Source of the DNA: Otis tarda
Taxonomy: Eukaryota; Chordata; Aves; Otidiformes; Otididae
Length of the DNA stretch: 64,000 bases
NCBI GenBank assembly: GCA_026413225.1
Contig: CM048555.1
Span: 76,391,785 to 76,455,784 of the forward strand
Direction of reading: 5' to 3'
Shown: piece after piece, positions 1 through 10,930 of the stretch
Position numbering within the stretch: position 1 is the stretch's first letter
How the letters are laid out: every line of letters begins with the position of its first letter
Translations under genes and position numbers: made by a program
The notes under the pieces: model-generated
The model's database searches: none
Told to the model about the DNA's origin: nothing
Seen by the model: the letters and a program-made list of their open reading frames with translations, nothing else

Positions 1-3000
1 TACCTAAAGTTCAGGAGACTTCATAGCAAGGACAGGCATCTCAGGGTACAGCACTCCATACCGAGAGCTTCACGACGCCAACTGAAAATCATAGATTTTG
101 GATAGAGAAACTCCTAGGGTAAAAATCCTTAGAGAAGTCTGAGACAACAGGCGATTTTCAGAGATGACAAATATCTACAGGTTCTACTGACCGTGCTGGA
201 AATTAAATGGTTTTCACCATGGGAAATCAGCAGCTTGGTCACAGCCCAAGGTAAAGTCAATGTGAGATCTGGAAAGAGGAGTTGCAATTTCTAGGCTATG
301 GTTCTCTGCCAGCCTTTATCACCTCCATCATTACACTTAGATGATCTCACTCCGTGAGCCCAGCTTAGTACCGCAGTACTGCCAATTCTCACATTTGTTC
401 ATTTAATCTCATCAGGTGATTTCTTGGAAGTGATTATAGAAACATCTCACTTCAAAACAAATTGTCAGACTCAATGGTTTCTCAGAAAAGAGTACGCAAA
501 CAATCTTGCAGGTTCAGAGTACAAATCAAAGGATCTGATGCACAGAAAGATACATACGCACATATTATAAAAGTCAGGATTTCAAATCCAGTCTCACAAT
601 TTGGCAAAGAGGTGAAGGGGTTGCACTCAGGTCTTTTAATGCCTCCAGCCAGCAGTATTGCTACCCAGACACTCAGTCTTCGTTCTGACAGATGTCATGT
701 TCCCATTTGCATTAAATTTTGATCTCTCCCAGACTTCTCATCTCTTTCTGAATTTCAGGCTTTGGCTGAGAGCATTAGGGAGTAAAAGGGATAAGCTACG
801 CCACTCACTTCTATTCTGCATTTCCCCAAACACAAATGTGTTCAGATCAAAGCCTCTGACACAGGCGTAGCTCCGTTCTTACACTGTGAGGAACACCTCT
901 TTGTTTCAGGCTTGGATAAAAAGCCAGTGCGTTGTACAATTCACAACAGTAAAGGCTTTGCCTCTTCTCCTTCCTCTGGTTTAATGACTTCACCTCTTTT
1001 CCCTTCTCACCTTCTCTTACACATATATACCTTGCAGCTGGCAGCTACTCAAAATATAAAATGAAATATAAACTGAGGCTTAGGAGCCAGATGGAGACTT
1101 CACAGAAATAACTTTAGAGGAAAGCAAAGGGAAAGACAGCCAATGCTTCCAAGTCCGTCACAGAGATTTCTAAGTAAGCAGCTGCTCGAGAAGGCAGCTC
1201 GTACTTTTTGTGGGAACACCCACGCTGCCTGCTATCTTATGTATGCTTTGCCATCACTTCTTTTTCATTGTATTACTGCTGGTTTAAATGCCACAGTCCA
1301 GTGCTTGTTCTCCCTCTCAGGAAAGGAGATTCACACAGAAGGATGACAGTGTTGCAAGTGCCACTCTCCAGAAACAAAGCATCGCTATTTTGAAGTGAAA
1401 TGGTTAATTGTTTCACATACAACATGTAGCTGTATAAAACGTGCCTCGAGAACTGTGTCTTCACAAGTTCAGCCATTTATGGACTGACTGCCCAGAGTGA
1501 GGTTTCTTGGTTTCAAGAATATACGTAAAACACAATAGTGTTTGAATAGGGGTCTGATTTGTTCCAGTCAAGTATCTGCAAACCTCAGCAGAATAATAAT
1601 TGAAAAAGAATGCTGAGCTATTCCAGTGGCTGTATAGCACATCTGAGTGCAAAAACCTCAGGACACACTATAGTAAAGAGAGGAAAAATATCTAATCTGT
1701 AAGTAAATCCTGGAGGGGGTGGGAGGAGAGAAAGAGGTGGGAGGGGGCAGAGAGAGAAAGAGATTTTACAGAGTGAATTTACATGAGATTAGCTGTGAAT
1801 CATACACAAACCACAAGGAAAGCTGACTGGTTCAGTTTCCAGTACTGTGCAAAATCTGGCATAGTATTTATGCACTTAAAATGCACGTCCTGCCTCATGG
1901 ACAGCAGGCAAGATCTTTCACCCTGGCTGTATGCAGTCTCTCAACCAGCTCTGCTCATTCTGCAGTGATCTAGGAATAATCTGTAGAAATATGCACAGGG
2001 TCTGTACCATCAGTCACGTCTGTCACATCCCCTTGGGCCCGGGAAATGGCTGTCAACGAGCCTTTGGGATTCCCAGTTCTGGAAAGCCTGCAAAGCAGCA
2101 CTGAAAGGGGTTTACGATAGCCAGGATCAGGGATGCAAGCTAAGAGCTCACGGCAGCAGGCCCTGGTTAGCTAGCGGGCTGCAACGCGCACCCTCTCTAG
2201 CAGATCTTCACATAAGCGTACACGGATGAAGCATGAGAGATGACAAGAGTTTCTCCCTGTCTGAGATGATTAAAATTGCCTTTAAAATACACATGCTTGG
2301 GTGGTCTGCAATAAGGCATTAGGCTTCTTTAGACTGAATCTAAAGAGAAGGGCGATTCTGCTCTTCATCCTCAGCTTTCAGCAGGTATTAACATTCACCA
2401 GAGAGAAGCTCAATAGTGAAGCTCAACAGAGGGGTGCAGATCTGAGGTCAGAGATCTTGATTCCAGGCTTTGGGACATCCCATTTGATCGGCTTTCGTTT
2501 CTGAACTGCAGGTAAAGCCGTATGCCAATCTAGTGGTGAAAATTCCCAACACAAAAATGAACAAAAGGATAAAATAACTGTCCTGACAGAATCTTTAGGA
2601 GCCCTCTATCCTCAGTCTGTCACTGCTCAAAGGGCAGTTTAACTGGAGGCTCATAAGGAACAGAAGTCCTCTATTGTCTTGAACTGGCCAATTTCTGCCC
2701 TATAATACTCAATTTTCTATGACCCAGCTGAGGGCACCCTCTACAAGGCCCTCACCATTCTGAGCTACAATCACAACCTCAGGATTTTGACCTGGGTAGA
2801 TTTACCCCGCTCACTGACTTCAGCAGAACTGCACCAGTTAACACAGCTTGAAGCCCTGGGATTGCTTTAGGGATAAGAAAATTATTGAGGTTTGCATTGA
2901 ATCAGCATTTTCCAGCTATTTATTCCCTCTGTCTGCAGAACATCCAGCCTTGGTCCTTCAGGTTTACCACAAGCCAGGACCAGTAATTTTTGTGGCAGTT

Positions 3001-5171
3001 CTTGTTAAAATTTGGCAAGGCACCACTTAGCCTACTTCCACTGACAAAACAGAGAAGCTGCAATTATTCTAGATATGAACTGACTTTTTTCTCCCTCATA
3101 TACTATGGTGTTTTGGTTTTTTTTTCAGAAGGCTACTTTGAGAACTTTTCTACTCAATTCCATCTTTTCTGTTGGGATGATCGCTTTTCATTTCACAAAG
3201 ATTCTGCAACTCTGATTGTGTGCCTGTAAAGCTCTTTTGAACATATAAAATGACACACTTATTTGATTGCTAGATTAGAGAAAAAGAGTTGGTGCAACTC
3301 CTGTTGGATCTAAGAATCTCCAAATCTTCTAAGTGAATGTGTGGCTACTCAATTATCTTCAAGTGTTGAGGCGCTAGGCTGTCATTACAAACTCCCATCC
3401 AACAGGCAGCTGTAACAGAACACACCAGACACAAGGATCTCAAAATGCTATCCAAACGCCGACGAAATAAGCTTTATCTAATGCAGTGAGATGGGAGACT
3501 ACTAGTGCAGATAGAGGCACAGCCAGTAAGGCACAGAGATTCCAGTAGGCCTGTTCAAAATCACCACAGTAGTCTATGTTACAGATTCACAACAGTTACA
3601 GCTACATACTTCTACAGCTCTGGATATATAAGAGTGAGATTATATCCTGAGAAAGGATCATTAGATCACAGCTTCTCCCTAAATCATTAGAGTCAGTAGG
3701 GGATTGGTTTGACTGACTGTAATCTGACAGCTATGAAGAGAGGTTAGCACAATATAACAAACATGAGAAATCCCAACAACATTTATGCAGGAAACTATTT
3801 ACTCTTATTTCATCATCATGTTTTTAAGGTATCTGTTTTAAATAACAGCTTCCTCTCTGCATTTGATCCTACAAGAAGGGCGCTTTCTGTATATAGGACA
3901 GCAAAGTGTGTTGCCATGGAAACTATTATGATCTACTTAAATTCAACAAATCCAGCCTTATGGGGTATACTCCCCTGAGTATCTCAATTTAATTATTAAT
4001 GTTCTTCCTAAATAGCAACATCCTTCTGTTTTGACTGAAATCCTTATAAGCAGAGTGAAAACCATAAACCTGGAAAGTGGAATGCTTTGTTCACCTGCAA
4101 AACTGGTGCAATGAAGCCACGGAGGATGCAAACAGCCTCCAAGCTGCTCTGCCAGTGTGCTTCAGCTCAGACCTAGATGGATCACCTGGAAGGGAGAACG
4201 TCTCATTCAGTGCCTGTGTCCATTATGTCCCTGGCAATCCCTGCTGCAATTTCCAGCAAAAAATACCAGCGAGAACAATGGGGGTTTTTTGCAGAGGAAC
4301 ATGTTCAGTGGAATCCAAACACTGACCATCAATCCGTTTCCATATGGCCACCAGTCTTGTGCTCATTCTCCAGCTGTGCAAGCCCAGTGAAACCATTCAA
4401 CCTTTTCCCATGAAACATATCACTAAACCTAAAGCCTTTTAGCCTCAGAGTGGCTCCAACATCCATCTTTTTCCTTCAAGCGTCACCATGAATTCTGCAG
4501 GTAGATTTTAGGAGCCAGATGGTGTTACCCAGGCTGATCTAACACTGGGGATAGTTTCTTGTGGGTCACATAATATGGGTGGCTCATAGGTCTAAGTTTA
4601 GACATGTACAGACACATGCCCTCCCAAGTCTACAGCAGAAGAGGCAGCAGGACAAGCAGAACCCATCCATGAGCAGGACAAGGCTCAAGAGCCTTGAGCT
4701 GCTAGTCCAAAAAAGGGCCCAAGGCTGAGCATGGCCCAGAGCAGCCCTGCAGGAACCACCCGAGGCAGAACAGCAACCGTATCACTCTGGCTGTTTAATG
4801 TGACCTGCAGCCTAGGTAAGCTGTTCTCCCAACATGCTCACAGCAAGTGTTAGCGCATTTGTGCCAAAGACATCGAGACAAAGGTAGCCATGAAATGTTG
4901 TGACTACAGGAGAAGGTCATCTTCCTGGGATTGCTCTGCTCTTACTCTTGACCAGATGCTTCCCATCCATCCTCTCTAGAAGGGCATTCCTCATGAAATG
5001 CCATCCAAGATTCCTGGTTTCACTCCTCCATGAGTGCTTCTCAGGGACTGACAGTCAGGAGAGCTCTACCACAAAAGAGGCTGATCCATGCAAAACATCC
5101 CAGAGCACCTGTGAACTTTTGACCACTGGCTTCTGTAAAGCAGAACTGATAGTTCAGATGGACAGAAGTTA
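1..5171 (-). other. REEP1: REEP1 intron 1, left part
   Basis: This non-coding stretch is assigned to intron 1 of REEP1 because the first coding exon lies at 14371-14402 on the minus strand and its donor opens leftwards. I looked for the next REEP1 exon (the one that continues LIFGTLYPAYY) on the minus strand and did not see it, so the intron should run past position 1. Short open frames here have no recognisable domains or coding signature. A purine-rich patch lies at about 1710-1765. Nothing else could be supported. Confidence 0.7.
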
Positions 5172-5300
5172 TCACTAAGCCCATTTTACAGGTACCAAGT
5201 TAAGAAAGAATAAACAACTCGCCCTCTTCCCACAGGGAGTTTTGCAGCACCACTGAATCCAGGCTCTTGGTATTCACAACTCCTTCCCTCCTCCCTCATA
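5172..5300 (+). repeat. MIR-like ancient SINE remnant
   Basis: The segment follows the MIR core layout: a 'cccattttacag' block, a purine-rich 'aagttaag..aa' block, 'caactcgccc', a 'cacag' block, and a 'gaatccaggctc' block ending in 'actcc'. These blocks come in consensus order and spacing, with heavy divergence as expected for a repeat predating amniote radiation. The call rests on recalled consensus blocks, not on an alignment. Confidence 0.5.
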
Positions 5301-5810
5301 CAAGGCTGGTTATTGGTCATAAGCCTCCCTCCAAAACATGAGGCAAGAAATGACTGTCAGTTTTTGGCTTTTCTCTAAAAAAAAAAAAATATTTAGAGGC
5401 TGGAAACAAGAAATTAAATAAATAAGCTCAACTGAGCTGAATGAAAGGAAGCAATACTATGAACTCAACAGAGTAGAAGTGCTGCTTGAGCAGGAGCTGC
5501 AACTGTTTGTTGACGCCGACAGCACTGAATTGCTTGGTAGACTCAAAGGCAGGCTACACACGTTGCCCTGGCATCCCTGGGACCCATCCAAAAAAGCACA
5601 AAATTCCAGACATGAGGGGCATTCTTTCTAGCTCCTCACAAGTAGATTCTTCAATGCTGGTTTTGTTGTCCTGTAAAATTTGCCATTTTGGAAAGCAGAA
5701 AATTACTGTCGACTCCATGAGAAAGAAGGGGGAAGACAAACTGCAGCTTTACTCACCAGCTGATGGAGTCTTTTTTTGGAATTGGTTGGTTGTTTATTAG
5801 CAATTATTAG

Positions 5811-6497
5811 CAAAGACTTGGGAGTGCTGGTGGACGAGAGGCTCAACATGAGCGGGCAAAGCGCCCTTGCGGCCCAGAAGGCCAACCGCATCCTGGGCTG
5901 CATCAAGAGGAGCGTGGCCGGCAGGTCGAGGGAGGTGATTCTCCCCCTCTACTCTGCCCTGGTGAGACCCCACCTGGAGTACTGCGTCCAGTTCTGGAGC
6001 CCCCAACACAAGAAGGACATGGACCAGTTGGAAAGGGTCCAGAGGAGGGCCACCAAGATGATCAGAGGGCTGGAGCACCTCTCCTATGAGGACAGGCTGA
6101 GAGAGTTGGGGCTGTTCAGCCTGGAGAAGAGGAGGCTCCGGGGAGACCTGATAGCGGTCTTCCAATACCTCAAGGGGGCCTACAGGAAAGATGGGGAGAA
6201 ACTGTTCAGTAGGGCCTGTTGTGATAGGACAAGGGGTAATGGGTTTAAATTGGAGGGAGGTAGGTTTAGATTAGATATTAGAAAAAAATTTTTTACAATG
6301 AGAGTTGTAGAGTACTGGAACAGGTTGCCCAGAGAGGTGGTGGATGCCCCATCCCTGGAAGTGTTCAAGGCCAGGCTGGATGAGGCTCTGAGCAACCTGA
6401 TCTAGTCAGGGATGTCCCTGCTCTTGCAGGGGGGTTGGACTAGATGACCTTTGAAGGTCCCTTCCAACTCTAACCATTCTATGATTCTATGATTCTA
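5811..6497 (+). mobile_element. 5'-truncated CR1 LINE with open ORF2 C-terminus
   Basis: This is the 3' end of a chicken-repeat-1 non-LTR retrotransposon. From about 5812 to 6405 an uninterrupted frame encodes the C-terminal part of CR1 ORF2, downstream of the reverse-transcriptase catalytic core. Recognisable runs are [40 protein letters not shown] and [16 protein letters not shown]. The stop is followed by the CR1 3'UTR block (ggttggactagatgacc) and ends in tandem ATTCTATG units at about 6474-6497. The protease/endonuclease and RT motifs are absent, so it cannot move. The intact frame suggests a younger copy than the others here. It lies in REEP1 intron 1, antisense to that gene. Confidence 0.95.
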
Positions 6498-7164
6498 ATT
6501 AGTGTATTAGCAGTAAGGGACACAGCAAGCAAGTAGGCAGCATCTGAAGAAACAAACCTTTACTAAGCGTGACACCAGGCCAGCGTTCCCAGCTGTCCCC
6601 CTGTCACTCCCAAGAGTCAATCTTCAACTTGACACCTAATCCTCTGCCTCCATACAAATGCATGTCCCTTCTGAAACATAATCCTTGCTCTTCATTTCTT
6701 CTTACTGTACAACCAACTTCTCTCCTTCTTCAATACCATCCTTGCCCTTCTTCTGGCTAGCTGGCAGCTTTCACCAGCCTGCAGGTAGCTGCTTTACCAC
6801 CCACATCAAATTAAAATTCTTTGTCCTCCCCTTCTAGAACCTGCAAAATGTGTCTACAAGAAACAAAAAGCAGGCTACCCCACTAAGGAGATATGCCTGC
6901 TCTGAGCTTTCTCTCAAAAGATGGAGCTGTTCCGTGCACAAAGCTCGTGGAAGTACCACCCATGTTTCTAGTTCTAGCATGCCACTCCAGATCGGAAGCG
7001 TTTTCTTGGGTCTTGCCTGCAGAATGAGGAGGCGTGTCCTGTTATCTCACTCCTTCTCTTCAGAAGCACACAAGAGATGCAAAGATAAAAAACAGTTTTC
7101 ATTTTGTTGCTTCTTCTAGATCATTCTACCACTCATCTCACCATCTGTTTTGCTTATATTTCAC
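6498..7164. other. REEP1 intron 1, no feature seen
   Basis: Unique-looking non-coding sequence follows the CR1 3' end. It contains pyrimidine-rich patches around 6640-6740 and short unsupported frames. Nothing could be identified. Confidence 0.5.
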
Positions 7165-7255
7165 CAGTTTAAACTAGGAGCTCCTCAGAGCAGGAATCTT
7201 GTCTTACTACATGCATGTGAAACACCAAAACAGAACGTGAACACCGTACCAGTAA
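7165..7255 (-). repeat. Possible ancient L3/CR1-like 3' end
   Basis: The string 'aggagctcctcagagcaggaatcttgtctt' type block (7175-7205) resembles the reverse complement of the 3' end of an old amniote LINE of the L3/CR1 group, where a 'gtaagctcc..gggcagggac..tgtctt' signature occurs. It sits near the opposite-orientation match at 7335-7480. Divergence is high and the assignment is from recalled consensus only. Confidence 0.3.
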
Positions 7256-7334
7256 TAACGTCACAAAGAAATTACCAGGGAGCACAGGACGAGTCTCATA
7301 AATGATTCACCTAGAAGGCAGAGTTGCATTTATT

Positions 7335-7480
7335 CATACATTATTTATTTTTATATTTCTACAGAACTTAGGAGAACCAACTAGAGACTAAATCCTCTTG
7401 TCTACGGTGCTGTAAAACCAAAAATACTAAATGAGAGTTCCCATCCAAAAGAGTTTACAATCTAAACAGCATATGAGGAA
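7335..7480 (+). repeat. Ancient L3/CR1-like LINE 3' end
   Basis: Blocks appear in consensus order: a T/A-rich 'tttatatttctacagaactta' start, 'ggtgctgtaaaac' (compare a gcgctgtacaaac block), and 'aaagagtttacaatctaaac' near 7449-7468 (compare 'aagagcttacaatctaa'). This combination marks an old L3/CR1 3' end found across amniotes. No open frame remains. Confidence 0.45.
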
Positions 7481-8704
7481 TAACAAAAGTATGTGACACC
7501 TTCCTCTGTAAGATTTTGCCACGTGTTTTGCTTGCAAAGAGCCCAATTAAATGGATGCATGTCTTCATGGAGCCATTTCATCTCAGAAGACCTATGGGAA
7601 ATCTGCTGAGTGGCCCTGATCAAGCCCAATGCACTCAGACAAAAGGAAATCCACACTCAGGTCCTAGCTGCCTAATGAGGACATAGAAGAAATGTTGACA
7701 TATAAAGGTTCTACGGCAATCCAAACTGGCCAATACTTCTGCAGCGCTCAACTCTTTATCTACCTTTATGAGTAGCCTGAAAGTTCCCAAGATACCACCT
7801 CTGTCTGCTGAAAGCATGGAAGCAGAAACACAAATGCACTGCTCAGTACCTAGAAGCAATTGCTCAAGAAGTAGGAGCCATGATTAGATGTCCTCCTTCG
7901 TCTTCGTTGTACGAAGCATTTCCCCTTGATCAAACAGCTCTCTGTGCAACACATGACCTTTAATGGAAGCTCCTTAGAGATGTCTGTCTCCTTCTATTAA
8001 CTGCAGTAAGAGCACAGAGAAGTGTTTCTCACCTCTCCCAATCAGTGGACCACTTAAAAAGAAACATACAGCTCATTTTACATCCTATTGTTGCTTAAGG
8101 ATAGATGATAAGTAAGTCACATGGAATTGGTCAAACGTTGACGTGTTAGTACTTTACAAAACCATAATTCAGTAGTTACAATTACAAAACTTGTAACTAA
8201 AAATGTAGTAAGAAATTGTATCACCTGATTAAATTGGTTAGTACATAACTGACAGCCACCTGTACCAGGAGTTCCATTTTAGAGCTGAAATGTTTTCAAG
8301 GAGTGCCTGATGTTTTGTGGCCTGCCAGCAATCCGTGGCCCACAGGTTGGCTCTAAATCTCCCTGCTGGGACTAAGTAACCAATTTTAGGTTGTGTAGAC
8401 TCAGTCTACACAGTAGCCTGAATCAGGCAATCTGGTTGTTGCATTCTGCTGTCTATGACACTGACACCACCACTGAGGATCTAAAAAGGAATGGGTCATT
8501 ATTCAGAATATTCAAGCCTTTGGTTGTTTGACTGCTTCAGGTAGCATGCAGTCTTGTTCTGTCCCTCCCACATCCATCACAAATCCATAATACAAGCCAC
8601 AAACACAATGCCCAATTTCCTTGAACAGATCCCCTTTCATTAATGTATCGATCAAGGAGCCTGGAAGAAATGTATTACCTCTTACCATAGGTTTTCTGTG
8701 GAAT
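7481..8704. other. REEP1 intron 1, no feature seen
   Basis: Non-coding sequence with only short random frames on both strands. I see no gene, conserved element or recognisable repeat. Confidence 0.5.
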
Positions 8705-8830
8705 ACTGGACACATCACTTGATCTCTCTGTGCCTCAGTGCTCTTACCAGTAAAATGGCAGTAAAAGCCATACTTGTGACACAATTCTTACTAAATTAAT
8801 ACTCTGAAGTGCTTTAATACAGTGAAATGG
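8705..8830 (+). repeat. MIR-family SINE remnant
   Basis: The segment reads 'acatcacttgatctctctgtgcctcag' in two adjoining blocks, then 'taccagtaaaatgg', then a 'gcttta' block near 8812. This is the order of the 5' half and core of MIR-type SINEs (caagtcacttaacctctctgtgcctcag, then cctgtaaaatggg). It is the clearest of the MIR fossils in the window. Confidence 0.65.
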
Positions 8831-10864
8831 AAAGGGTCCCACAAAGGCAAAATACTGTATTAAGGCAGCTGCGAAGGCCAAGCCCCTTCCATAACTTCCA
8901 GTTGGGCAAAACAGCCTTCCTTACCAAACCAGGACTAGAAACACCTGTGATGTGCGTGCAAGAAAACCTTCCCCACTGGGGCCAAGAGCATTTCCAGCAC
9001 ATCCGTGCTTACGCAGGAAAATCTGGGTCACGGTTGAGAAAGCGGCAGGCAGCGTTATCCCCTGCGGTGTGATCGGCACGGTCACATTTCACGCGAAGGG
9101 CAAAGCAAACGTGGCACCTGCGCTGGATGCTCCTCTGTCAGTTACTGTCACCAACAGGTTCTGCCCCCTCAGCGGAGCCGCAAAGGCTGCAGCAGAGATG
9201 CACATGGTGGACGTCGAGCTGAGCTGGGAGCCACAGAGACCACTTGCTCTCCACGGCGAGGGAGAGCAGCAGCGCAAAACTCCAAGATCCATTTCAGAGG
9301 GATTACACCACCTTGTTGTATTGGTAATGTTTATTAGGGAATTCTGCACGTGTGGCAGGTGGTCTCTTCCCGCTTCTCAGCTTCAGAACACGTAAAAAGA
9401 GTCTACTGCAACCTCTTCCCACAGCCTTAGTCAAGAGCTCAAGCCACATTATAGCCACTGCTATATTTTCAGATAATTTTGCAGCACTGGTGTTGAGGCC
9501 TGAACAGAGCAATAAATGCCAGAATCCTTCACATCAGCTGCCAGCACCAAGCAAATAACGTGGGCTGTGCAGACGGACCTTCACATACGTGGTGTGTATC
9601 AACTGAAACCCTAATGCTGACATACCAATAACCAACAGCACGGGCTGTGCTATGCCTTCACGAGAACAGCTCTCAGCCACCTGAGCGGACTCTGCCTCTG
9701 GTAAAAAGGATACAAGTTATCATTTTGTACCATCATATAATATCTGTTATATGACTTCTAGGGTTTTTTTTTATTCATAAATCTCTTCAAGTTTCCCATA
9801 CACACAAAAAACAGGAGGAGGAAGGATCTGCTAAGTTTCTCTAAAACGGAAACGCTTCAATGATGTAAGCAGCGTCTTTTGATTAAATCAATGTCTGACT
9901 CAGTAGCACTACGGATTTACACCAGCTGAGGATGGGGGTGGCCGATCTCCCCTACCCTTGCTAAAATGGCATCACACTAACCACAAAAGAGAAAGCAGAG
10001 AAATTGTGACAGGGAAGGAAATTTCACTCCAGTTTAAAGAATTCTTTGGTTCCTCTTTGGTTTAGTTCAGACCTACCCATTTCCAGCGACAGCCATAAGA
10101 AAAGACGCCTCTGATAAATCTCCAAATCCCTGTTACTTCCCCCTAGCGCTGAGAATTCCCAGTGAACATATCTGAGGTTGCCACCCCATTTCACATCAAA
10201 CCACAAGAGATCAGACAGGCCTTTACTGATGTTTTGATTTAAAAGAAAACAAATAGAGGAAAAAAGTATTATTAAGGCTGTGGGTTTTCACTGTAAAGAA
10301 CGTTATTTAACTACTTTATAACCATTTGTAACACACTTTTAAGCTCCTCACAGCAGGAATTCAAATGCCCAAGTCACACAGTATCACCTCAACTATGGAT
10401 GACCTGTCTGATCCAGTCCCATTTCTGCTGACGTCCCCTTCCTCTGCCACAAGTTCCAGAATGACTGCTGAAAGCCTTTCAACGTGATGTGCCTAACTTC
10501 CAGAACTGGAGCCAAAATGGGTATTTCTGTTCTGCATGATCCCAAGCACAAAAAGTAAGTTCCATGTTCCCGAGGAAATAACAGGATTTCCATGCAAATA
10601 CAATAGGTTGCATTCGTATATACACACCACTTCTAACTTCAAAATGCTTTTAGGCAACAGCCAAAAAAGTATAGCAGATTAGTAACCATCTAGGATTGCC
10701 AGTGCTGTGGCTGAACTAGCTGAACTGTACTGAAATAACAAAAACAAATCCCAAGTCCTTCTGCCTTCAACCACTTGAAGCAAAAAAAGAATCTCCTTTG
10801 AAATGAACAGGACATGCTACTGATCCCTTCTGGTCTGTCTCAGGGAAGATAAATTCAGCACAGT
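8831..10864. other. REEP1 intron 1 with a CpG-enriched patch
   Basis: This is non-coding except for a locally GC- and CpG-rich patch at about 8990-9270, where frames are open on both strands (up to 147 codons on plus). No domain or gene match is recognised. The rest is ordinary intronic sequence. Confidence 0.4.
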
Positions 10865-10930
10865 TCACTACACTTCACAGATGAGGAAACTGAAATACAG
10901 GTGTTCCAAGAAGTCTTTTCATCCACATCT
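10865..10930 (+). repeat. Short MIR-like core remnant
   Basis: The string 'cttcacagatgaggaaactg' (10874-10893) followed by 'aaatacagg' matches the MIR core 'ttacagatgaggaaactgaggcacagag'. Only this core is recognisable. Confidence 0.45.

Noticed and set aside
5776-6405. 209-codon frame as a host gene
   Set aside because: It is the CR1 ORF2 C-terminus with the CR1 3' end after it. The first dozen codons are flanking sequence.
8952-9395. 147-codon plus-strand frame in REEP1 intron 1
   Set aside because: The antisense strand is equally open and the peptide has no domain. The GC-rich patch is reported as a possible regulatory region instead.
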